Assembly: GCF_016863395.1 (NCBI RefSeq)
Contig: NZ_BOOU01000012.1
Coordinates: 1 to 64,000 of the forward strand
Reading direction: 5' to 3'
DNA from: Sphaerisporangium rufum
GTDB lineage: Bacteria > Actinomycetota > Actinomycetes > Streptosporangiales > Streptosporangiaceae
DNA: 64,000 bases
Shown here: positions 57,267 through 64,000 of the stretch, one piece after another
Layout of the letters: each line of letters starts with the position of its first letter
Numbering within the stretch: the stretch's first letter is position 1
Made by a program: the position numbers and the translations under genes
Notes under the pieces: model-generated
Database searches by the model: none
What the model was told of the DNA's origin: nothing
The model's input: only the letters and a program-made list of their open reading frames with translations

Positions 57267-57745
57267 CGATGAACTCCTGATCGGACGATCGCGGACTCGG
57301 TCCGTGCCACGCGGCCATGCGACACCGCGAGGTTTCCTGTCTCATTGTGCCGTGTCGAGGACGGTCCAGGACCTACCCGCGCTTCGCCGGCGTTTCACCT
57401 CGCCGCCCGTCCTGCGGCGTGGCGGTTTCGCGGCGGCCGTCCCGGTCATGCCACCGTCTCGGACGAGCACGTCCACTCCACTGCCCCGGCGAGGAGGACG
57501 GCGCCACGGGTACGGCGTCCGCCTGTAGACCGGCGGCGTGCAGAGCCGCTGATCTTGGTGGTACGGAGGCCATGCCCGTGGGGGTCGGTGCAGTCGTCGC
57601 GGTGTCCGCGCGGCCGCGCCTCCATGGTCCGGGACAGAACTCGAACCGCCGGGCCTTGAGCGTCCGCCGCCTCTTCGACCGCGCGTTCACCGCGACTCAG
57701 ACCATGCTTGAGATCGCGTCACCGGCCATGGCCGGGCGCGCGTCA
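57267..57745. other. No gene seen; possible breakpoint region
   Basis: The 5' end of the pullulanase is lost at about 57266. Beyond it the sequence has only short frames (Arg/Pro-rich) that resemble no family. It could be the junction of an old deletion or insertion. Confidence 0.45.
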
Positions 57746-58192
57746 TCAGAAGGCGGGATCGAGATAACTGCCGATCGTCCACCAGCCCTCAAAGTAGGCG
57801 TGGTAGGCCTCGATCTTGGCAACCGGAAGGTTCGGCTTGGACGTTGACTGCAGGGTCGAGGTGAGCTTGTTGTAACTGACCACGGGATCGATACAGTAAG
57901 TCCACTTGTAGGTTCCGGCGGCGAGGTAGACGTCCACCGTTGGGTGGGTGGTTTGGGGGACGTCGTACTCTACAAGACCCCACTTATAGGTTCCCGAAGC
58001 GAGTTTGATCTCCTTGTTCCAGCAGACCTCCGGGTTCTCCGCACGCGGAAGCTCCAGGTAGATCTCTTTGACGTTATAGGCGGTCGACGCGGCCGCAGCC
58101 GCGGGTGTCGCGAGGCCGATCGCCAGCACGGCGCCGATCAAAGACACACCAATGGACTTTGCCAGGCGAGGGGAAAGCATTGCGCTCCTCAT
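57746..58192 (-). CDS. Secreted protein of unknown family
   Basis: 148 residues with a signal peptide (SIGVSLIGAVLAIGLATPAAAA). The mature part is rich in Tyr, Trp and Lys with paired phrases GTYKWGLVEYD and GTYKWTYCIDP, plus two cysteines. No family is recognised. Its bases are visibly less GC-rich than those of its neighbours, and it sits next to the truncated pullulanase, so it may be acquired. Start may be ATG 58192 or 58180. Confidence 0.6.
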   Translation of the reverse strand: MRSAMLSPRLAKSIGVSLIGAVLAIGLATPAAAAASTAYNVKEIYLELPRAENPEVCWNKEIKLASGTYKWGLVEYDVPQTTHPTVDVYLAAGTYKWTYCIDPVVSYNKLTSTLQSTSKPNLPVAKIEAYHAYFEGWWTIGSYLDPAF

Positions 58193-58529
58193 TGACGAAA
58201 CTTCGAGGCAGCGTAGCGGACGAAGATCACAACGGATTGCCGGTGGCGTTTCGGGGCTGTTTCGGTCGTCCGCCCGGGGTCACCTGAATCCCGGATCGGC
58301 CGCTGCGCGGCGGGACATCGAGCCAGGGTGGCCTTCCGGCGGTGATCATGGAGTGCTCGTCCACCTGGGCAAAGGCGGGACGCGGACCGAGAGGCGGTCG
58401 GGTTCGGCGTGGAACGGCCACCGCCCGGCGCCGGCGGCGAGCCAGGTTTGTGCGGCAAACCTCGCATACGGTGGCATTACCGGCGCACTTCGGGGGCAGA
58501 GGGAACGCACCATGGCGAAGGAGGCCCAG
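58193..58529. other. Divergent intergenic region, no gene seen
   Basis: Contains the promoters of the secreted protein gene and the hemerythrin gene. A frame extends the latter upstream but without family resemblance. Confidence 0.5.
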
Positions 58530-59123
58530 ATGAACCACCGTCCGGCGGCGTCCGAACCGTATGACGAGGCCGACGGCCACGACGTGGTCGGGCTGCTGCG
58601 GCGCCGGCACGCCCAGATCGCCGCGCTGTTCGACCAGGTCGCCGCGGCGACCGGCATCCGCCGGGAACAGGCCTTCCACCGGCTGGTCCGGCTCATCGCC
58701 ACGCACGAGACCGCCGAGGAGCAGGTCGTGCACCCCTACGCGCGGCTGGTGCTGCCCGGCGGCGACGCGGTCGTGGACCGGCTGCTGGCCGAGGAGCGCG
58801 AGCTGAAGATCCTGCTCGCCGAGGTGGAGGCCGTCGGACCGGACGGGCCGGGCTTCGAGCCCGAACTGCGGGCGCTGCGCGCGGCGGCCCTCGCGCACAT
58901 CGACGCCGAGGAACGCGACGAGCTCGGCCCGCTGGGCGAGCGGACCAACGCGGCCGAGCGGCGGACCCTGGCGGTCGCGGTGCGGGCCGCCGAGACCTTC
59001 GCGCCCACCCACCCGCATCCCGGCCTGGAGTCCGCCACGCTCAGCCTGCTGCTGGGCCCGCCGGCCGCGCTCTCCGACCGGGCCCGCGACCTGGTCAACC
59101 GGGTGACCGGCAGCGCCGGCTGA
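58530..59123 (+). CDS. Hemerythrin HHE-domain protein
   Basis: 197 residues. HHE ligands are LLRRRHAQIAALFDQV, ATHETAEEQVVHPYARL and ALAHIDAEERDELGPL, the di-iron helical bundle. These bind O2, NO or iron. The ATG at 58530 has GAAGGAGG upstream; an earlier ATG at 58512 adds six residues. The C-terminal extension (about 60 residues) is mostly helical. Possible role in oxygen or nitrosative stress sensing. Confidence 0.85.
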   Translation: MNHRPAASEPYDEADGHDVVGLLRRRHAQIAALFDQVAAATGIRREQAFHRLVRLIATHETAEEQVVHPYARLVLPGGDAVVDRLLAEERELKILLAEVEAVGPDGPGFEPELRALRAAALAHIDAEERDELGPLGERTNAAERRTLAVAVRAAETFAPTHPHPGLESATLSLLLGPPAALSDRARDLVNRVTGSAG

Positions 59124-59133
59124 CCGCGGCCGA

Positions 59134-59817
59134 TCAGCCGGGCAGGGACGGAGCCTGCCCGGACGCGGCCCGCCCGGACGGTGCGGGACCGTCCGGGACG
59201 GTCACCGGGATCTCGCCGCCCAGCAGCGCGCCCGCCGACAGCCGCAGGTCGTCCCCGCTCCAGAACCGGCCGGGGTCGTACCAGTTGGGGTTCCGGTCGG
59301 CCGGTAGCAGGCCCATGGCCTGGTAGGTGACCGCCACCACCTCCGCGCAGTAGGCCGACTCCAGCGCCGACCCCGCCGTCCGGCGGGGCAGCGGCACCCG
59401 GCCGCGCAGCCAGCGGCCGGCCAGCCGGGCGGTGGACGGGAACGGCGTGCCGTCCAGCCGGGCGATGGTCCGCAGCAGCGCGTCCTCCATCTCCCGGGTG
59501 ACCGGCCGGTCGAGCTGGCGCAGCCACGCGCGCTGACCGTACCGCCGCGCCCACACCACCACCGCGTCCCGCAGATCGTGCAACTGCACGCCCCGCTGAT
59601 TCGTGCCCGACCACAGGTCGGGCAGCGACCGTCCGAGCTCGGCGTGCCACATCAGCGGCGGCAGGTCGTCGAGCACCACCGACATGCCGACGTGGTTGAC
59701 CGGGCTGTTCGTCGTCATCTGGATGGCGCGGTCGGGCACCGTGCGGCCGCGGAACAGCCAGACGTCGCCGGTACGGGTCAGGTCGAGCGCCTCGTCGAGG
59801 CTGAGATGACCGGGCAT
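59134..59817 (-). CDS. YiiX/YebB-like permuted papain amidase (C92-like)
   Basis: 227 residues. The N-terminal SPVNHVGMSVVLDDLPPLMW offers the His and the middle ESAYCAEVVAVTYQAMGLL the Cys of a circularly permuted NlpC/P60-like fold, as in YiiX/YaeF. It begins MPGHLSLDEALDLTRTGDVWLFRG, as do others of this family (a GDVxLF motif). Expected role is hydrolysis of amide or thioester bonds in cell wall or lipids; it has no signal peptide. Convergent with the hemerythrin gene, 10 bases apart. Confidence 0.75.
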   Translation of the reverse strand: MPGHLSLDEALDLTRTGDVWLFRGRTVPDRAIQMTTNSPVNHVGMSVVLDDLPPLMWHAELGRSLPDLWSGTNQRGVQLHDLRDAVVVWARRYGQRAWLRQLDRPVTREMEDALLRTIARLDGTPFPSTARLAGRWLRGRVPLPRRTAGSALESAYCAEVVAVTYQAMGLLPADRNPNWYDPGRFWSGDDLRLSAGALLGGEIPVTVPDGPAPSGRAASGQAPSLPG

Positions 59818-59834
59818 CCCGCTAGCGTAGGGAC

Positions 59835-60131
59835 ATGCGATGGTGGAAGGTACTCGGACTGGCGGCTTTCGCGGGGGTCGCGGCGACCGGGATCGTGATC
59901 ACCCGGGCGGAGCGGCGGCGCCGTGCCTACACCCCGGAAGAGATCCGCACCCGGCTGCGCGACCGGCACGCGCAGGCCGTGGCGGCGGCCACCGGCCCGG
60001 CCGCAGCCCCCGTCCCGGACCGCCGGACCCTGCTCGAGCGGCTGGGAGCGGCGCCGCCCGGCGGCCCGGGCCGGCTCTGGGCGCCGTCGCCGCTCGCCAC
60101 CCGGGTGCGCCGCGCGCTGCGCCGCCGCTGA
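59835..60131 (+). CDS. Small single-helix membrane protein
   Basis: 98 residues. One N-terminal membrane helix (VLGLAAFAGVAATGIVITRA) then a basic stretch AERRRRAYTPEEIRTRLRDRH and a Pro/Arg-rich tail. No family recognised. Divergent from the C92-like gene by 17 bases, so promoters overlap. Confidence 0.6.
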   Translation: MRWWKVLGLAAFAGVAATGIVITRAERRRRAYTPEEIRTRLRDRHAQAVAAATGPAAAPVPDRRTLLERLGAAPPGGPGRLWAPSPLATRVRRALRRR

Positions 60132-60362
60132 ACCGCCCTCCGTCTCCCACCGGCCGCCCTCCGGGTGGCCGGGCGCGGGGGAATTCCGCCGGCGGCCGCC
60201 CAGTTCGACGGCGGTTTCCGCGGCCCGGCGGGCCGTCCGGCTCCGGTTCGGTCGAACACTTCGCCTCGCCCGCCCGTATCTCCCCGGGAACGGCGGTCCT
60301 GCGATGCCGTGGCGGAAAGCCTGCCCGGCGTCCCGCGGGACCACGAGCCGAAAGGGAGACGG

Positions 60363-61925
60363 ATGCATCGAGACCAGCGCAGATACGCGAACGGCGAGCT
60401 CCGCGGGGTCGCCGGCCTCCGTGGGCTCCGGCACCTGATCGGGACGCTGGCGGCCTGCGGGGCGATGGTCGGCTCGGTGGCCGGCTGCGCCGCCGACCGG
60501 CCGGATGAGCGGCTGCTGGGCGCGGCGTCCTTCCAGGCCGGGGACGCCGGCAAGGCGGCCTGCCCGAGCGTCGCCCGGGAGCTGCCCACCGACATCCCCG
60601 AGCAGGTGATCAGCCTGGTCGCGCGCAACCTCGGTCAGATGGAGCTGCAGCGGGTGTCCGCCGACCTGCGGCTCGCGGAGAAGGCCAAGGCACAGGTGGC
60701 CGACCCGGCCGCCGCGCAGCAGGCCGTGCTCGGCACGCTGGCCGGCCAGCGCTCGGTGCTGATCGAGGAGATCGCCAACGCCTTCGGCGAGGTGGGGGAG
60801 AAGCCGGCGGGCCTGGCCGCGCTCGCCGACTGCACCGTGGACGGCGGGGCCGCCGCGGCGCCGGCCGGGACCGAGACGCCGGTGGCCGCACCCGGCGGCG
60901 GTGACGCGCCGGCCGCCACCCCGGACGCGAGCGATCCGGCCGGCGCGAGCGGCGCACCGGACGCGGGATCGGCGAGCCCGGCCGCGACCCAGGACGGCGG
61001 TAACGGAACCGGCGGTGACACCGGCACGGGTGGTGGCGCGGGGACCGATGCCGCGACGCAGGGGCCGTACGGCTTCCGGGCCGGCGCGAAGGCCTCGGTC
61101 ACCCCCACCGGCAAGCCCGGCAACGGCAACGCCAAGAGCAACGGGAACGGCACGGCGAACGGGAACGCGAACGGCGACGGCAAGGCCAACGGGAACGGGA
61201 AGGGTGCCAAGGCGACCGGCTCGAAGGCTCCGGTGGCCATCGTGGACACCGGCACGCCCGAGCCGAAGGCCGCCGACGCGGCGCCGAGCGCCGATCCGGC
61301 GCAGACCGCGACCGCCGAGCCGTCGGGCGCGCCGGCGGCCACCGCCACCGGTGACGCCGCGGCCACGGACGCGGCCACGGACGCCGCGACGCCGGCCGCC
61401 ACCGGCCAGGCCGCCGCCGGCCTCGCGGTCGCGTGCCCGCCGGTGGCCGACGCGCTGGGCGAGGTGCCCGGGGTGATCAAGTCCGAGGTGGCCCGCAACC
61501 TGGGCCTGCTCGAACTGCAGATCGCCTCGGTGGATCGGCAGCTCACCGGCCAGGACGGGCAGGACGGCCGGGGTGAGGCCCTGCTGTCGGCCCTGCAGCG
61601 CAAGCGGTCCGTCGTCGTCGAGCGCATCGGCGCCACCGTCTACCAGGCCACCGGGTCCCCGGCCGAACTCGGCTCCCTGGTGGAGTGCACCCTGAACGAC
61701 GGCGGCGCGGCCACCGCGACCCCCGCCGACACCGCCGCACCCGCGGACACCGCGACGCCCGCGGACACCGCCGCCCCGACCGATGGCACCGGTTCCACCG
61801 GCGACGGCACCACGGGCGGCGGCTCCTCCGGTGCCACGGACGGCGCCACCGGCGGCACCACGGACGGCGGCTCGGACGGCGGCTCGACCGACTACGGCAC
61901 CGGTGATTCCACCGGTGGTTACTGA
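60363..61925 (+). CDS. Lipoprotein with duplicated helical domain and low-complexity linker
   Basis: 520 residues. The signal peptide ends in a lipobox (GSVAGC). Two related domains, about 65-160 and 355-445, share the pattern ACPsVA...EVxxxVARNLGxxELQ...RSV...EcTxxGGAA. Between and after them lie linkers rich in Gly, Asn, Thr and Ala, including an Asn-Gly run (about 255-280). No family is recognised. ATG 60363 follows AAAGGGAG. Cell-surface, probably structural. Confidence 0.65.
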   Translation: MHRDQRRYANGELRGVAGLRGLRHLIGTLAACGAMVGSVAGCAADRPDERLLGAASFQAGDAGKAACPSVARELPTDIPEQVISLVARNLGQMELQRVSADLRLAEKAKAQVADPAAAQQAVLGTLAGQRSVLIEEIANAFGEVGEKPAGLAALADCTVDGGAAAAPAGTETPVAAPGGGDAPAATPDASDPAGASGAPDAGSASPAATQDGGNGTGGDTGTGGGAGTDAATQGPYGFRAGAKASVTPTGKPGNGNAKSNGNGTANGNANGDGKANGNGKGAKATGSKAPVAIVDTGTPEPKAADAAPSADPAQTATAEPSGAPAATATGDAAATDAATDAATPAATGQAAAGLAVACPPVADALGEVPGVIKSEVARNLGLLELQIASVDRQLTGQDGQDGRGEALLSALQRKRSVVVERIGATVYQATGSPAELGSLVECTLNDGGAATATPADTAAPADTATPADTAAPTDGTGSTGDGTTGGGSSGATDGATGGTTDGGSDGGSTDYGTGDSTGGY

Positions 61926-62342
61926 TCCCCGTCCCGGCCGGGGCGCGGAGGCATCCGACGGCCGGTGTGGCCGCCGGTTCGCCCGGCGGGCGCCAGGGCC
62001 GGCCGTACCGGCGGCCACGGCGGGGGACGCCACCGCCGTGGCGCCAGGGGCGGCCGTACCGGCGGCCACGGCGGGGAACGCCGCCGCCGGGTATCGGATC
62101 CGGCCGCACCCGCGGCCGGGAATGCCCGCCGGGTGGCCGCCACACCGGACCGGCGGCACGGCGGAGACCGGAAGGCCGGGGTGCCAGATCGGCACTCCGG
62201 CCCGGTGCGGCGGCCGGGGAATGTAGCGTGAATTCGGCTGGAAAGGGGTCGCTGTTTCGGTCCCCGCCCGCTGGTCGGCGAGAAAAGGCGCGGTTATCGT
62301 CGATGGGTCCAGGAAACCGAATCTGTTTCAGGAGCTGCGGCG
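61926..62342. other. Intergenic region, no gene seen
   Basis: About 415 bases, containing the 51-bp tandem repeat at 61990-62091 and, near the end, a less GC-rich section (about 62225-62340) that probably holds the promoter of the STAND gene. Confidence 0.5.
61990..62091. repeat. 51-bp tandem duplication
   Basis: The units 61990-62040 and 62041-62091 match at 47 of 51 positions. The unit begins GCGCCAGGG and includes the palindrome-like GGCCGTACCGGCGGCC. It lies outside any supported gene. Confidence 0.8.
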
Positions 62343-64000
62343 GTGGCCGGGGGCGACGAGAACCGGAAGCGGTCCGCCGCCGCTGCCGGCGAGATTCCGC
62401 GGCCGCCTGCCGCCGGTGCCGATGAGGATCCGAAGCGATCTCCCGCCGGTGGCGAAGAGCGGCCGGCCCCGGCCTTCGCACCCTCGCAGGGTTCTCCAGG
62501 TCGCCACGGTCCGCCAGGTGGTGACGGCGGCCGGCAGCCGTCCGCGGCCGGAGAGGACCGCCCGGCCGGCGGAAACGACATCAGCGGGACGGTCGCGGGC
62601 CCCGCGGTCCAGGCACGCGCCATCCACGGCGATGTGCGCATCACCGTCGGCGGGCGCCCGGAGACACCGGTCCCGGCGCAGCTGCCCCCCGCCCCCGCGA
62701 TCTTCGTCGGCCGGGACGCCGAGCTGGCCGGACTCGACCGGTTCCTCGCCGAGGGCGGGCGCGCGCCGGACGCCCCCGCCGTCGTGGTCGTCACCGGGCT
62801 CGGCGGCGTCGGCAAGACCTCGCTGGCGCTGAGCTGGCTGCACCGGGTGCGCGACCGTTTCCCCGACGGGCAGCTGTACGTCGACCTGCGCGGCCCGGTG
62901 CCGCCCGGCGAGGTGCTGGAGCGGTTCCTGCGCGCGCTCGGCACGCCGCCGGAGCACCTGCCGTCCACCCTGGACGAGCAGGTGGCGGCGTTCCGCACCG
63001 CGGCCGCCGGCCGCCGACTGCTGATCATGCTGGACAACGCGATCTCCGCCGCCCAGGTCCGCACCGTACTGCCCGCCTCGGGTCACGGCCTGGTGCTGGC
63101 CACCTCGCGGGCGCGGCTGTCCGGGCTGGTGGTCGAGGGCGCCCGGTACGCCGACCTGGACCCGCTCGGCCCGGACGCCGCCGTCGACCTGCTGCACCGG
63201 CTGGTCGGCGGCGAGCGGGCCCGCGCCGAGCCGGCCGCGGCCGCCCGCTTGGTCGCGCTGTGCGGACGGCTGCCGATCGCGGTGTGCGCCTCGGCGGCCC
63301 GGCTGGCCCGGCGCCCCCGGCTGCCCATCGCGAGCCTGGTCGGCGAGCTGGCCGACGCCCGGCACCGGCTCGCTGTCCTCAGCGCGGACGACGAACTCTC
63401 CCCGCGCGCGGCCTTCGACGTCTCCTACGCCTCGCTCGCCGCCGACGAGGCCCGGCTTTACCGCATGCTCGGCCGGCATCCCGGCCCGTCGTTCGCGCCC
63501 GGCGCCGCCGCCGCGGCGGGCGGGCTGCCGGCGGAGACGGCGCGCCGCCTGCTGGACCGGCTGGCCGCCGCCGGCCTGGTCACCGCGGAGGCCGGCGGCC
63601 GGTTCCGGCTGCACGACCTGGTCCACCTGCACGCCCGGGAGACCTCGGCCGCGGCCGATCCGCCGGAGCTGCGCGCCGCGGCCTTCACCCGGATCGCGTT
63701 CTGGTACCTCCGCACCGCGGTGGCCGCCGACCTGGTGGTGGTGCCCGGCCGGTGGCATCTCGGCCCGATGTACGAGCCCGCCAAGGCGGCGCCGCCGGCC
63801 TACGACGGCCCGGCCGCCGCGCTGGACCGGCTGGACGACGAGCTGCCGAACCTGCGCGCCCTGCTCGGCCAGGCCCACGAAGAGGGCCGGCATGACCTGG
63901 TGTGGCAGCTCTGCGAGGCACTGTGGGGGCTGTTCCTGCACCGCAAGCACTACGCCGCCTGGGTGGAGACCCACGAGCTCGGGCTCGCCTCGGCGCGGGC
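62343..64000 (+). CDS. NB-ARC STAND ATPase (partial, runs off the window)
   Basis: A 5' partial coding sequence of at least 552 residues from GTG 62343 (AGGAGC upstream). The first 110 residues are low complexity, then AIHGDVRITVGG, a typical lead-in. The NB-ARC core has Walker A VTGLGGVGKTSLA, Walker B RRLLIMLDNA, ATSRARLSGL and LCGRLPIAV; a winged helix follows (RLLDRLAAAGLVTAEAGGRF and LHDLVHLHA). The C-terminus, probably TPR repeats, lies outside. Such proteins are signal-responsive regulators, some involved in antiphage defence. There is no AfsR-type DNA-binding domain at the start. Confidence 0.85.
   Translation, partial: MAGGDENRKRSAAAAGEIPRPPAAGADEDPKRSPAGGEERPAPAFAPSQGSPGRHGPPGGDGGRQPSAAGEDRPAGGNDISGTVAGPAVQARAIHGDVRITVGGRPETPVPAQLPPAPAIFVGRDAELAGLDRFLAEGGRAPDAPAVVVVTGLGGVGKTSLALSWLHRVRDRFPDGQLYVDLRGPVPPGEVLERFLRALGTPPEHLPSTLDEQVAAFRTAAAGRRLLIMLDNAISAAQVRTVLPASGHGLVLATSRARLSGLVVEGARYADLDPLGPDAAVDLLHRLVGGERARAEPAAAARLVALCGRLPIAVCASAARLARRPRLPIASLVGELADARHRLAVLSADDELSPRAAFDVSYASLAADEARLYRMLGRHPGPSFAPGAAAAAGGLPAETARRLLDRLAAAGLVTAEAGGRFRLHDLVHLHARETSAAADPPELRAAAFTRIAFWYLRTAVAADLVVVPGRWHLGPMYEPAKAAPPAYDGPAAALDRLDDELPNLRALLGQAHEEGRHDLVWQLCEALWGLFLHRKHYAAWVETHELGLASAR

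Overview
This is very GC-rich actinobacterial chromosome, most likely from Streptosporangiales (an Actinomadura-like genus). The signs are a mycothiol deacetylase, a furA-katG pair, DUF5954, DUF1266 and SCO6745-type proteins, an FxsA-like RiPP cassette, frequent GTG starts and ATGA/GTGA overlaps. The genus is inference from gene content; no rRNA is present. The only RNA gene seen is one tRNA-Asn(GTT).

Layout. 0.4-10 kb is accessory: an ArsR-MFS operon, a GNAT enzyme, a VapBC45-like toxin-antitoxin pair, an RraA/CoA-binding/ROK operon, and a TetR gene divergent from a saccharopine-dehydrogenase-like reductase and an NmrA-like protein. 10-20 kb holds a secreted FnIII-CBM2 protein, a PepSY membrane protein, a 39-bp minisatellite, an MFS permease, a DUF5954 gene, two tandem DUF1266-type genes, and an M23 peptidase behind an ArsR-like repressor. 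20.4-24.2 kb is a heterodimeric ABC exporter with one degenerate ATP site.

25.0-29.5 kb is the most interesting part. Three overlapping genes encode a peptide whose C-terminus is a run of aromatic-Ser-Ser triads, a radical SAM/SPASM maturase, and a 990-residue protein that joins a HExxH peptide-hydroxylase-like domain to a helical repeat and a Cys-rich C-terminal domain resembling DUF483. I read it as a ribosomal peptide (cyclophane/triceptide-like) pathway with an unusually repetitive core and an unusual tailoring fusion.

29.6-53.7 kb is mostly housekeeping: SCO6745-like protein, a Cys/Tyr-rich secreted peptide, furA-katG, an NmrA-like protein, prfC, a PHP phosphoesterase, ppdK, dgt, a degenerate LytM lipoprotein, dnaG and an RpoD-family sigma factor, tRNA-Asn, an enoyl-CoA hydratase, a cold-shock protein, a STAS protein, galK, a PLP enzyme and mshB. 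53.4-64 kb turns accessory again: a cysteine-free HesB-like protein, a secreted Ig-like protein, a 5'-truncated pullulanase, an orphan secreted protein with lower GC, a hemerythrin protein, a C92-like amidase, a lipoprotein with a duplicated domain, and a STAND (NB-ARC) ATPase that runs off the window end.

Convergent gene pairs are often separated by strong GC-rich hairpins, read here as bidirectional terminators. Several regulator genes have perfect inverted repeats next to their starts, which suggests autoregulation.
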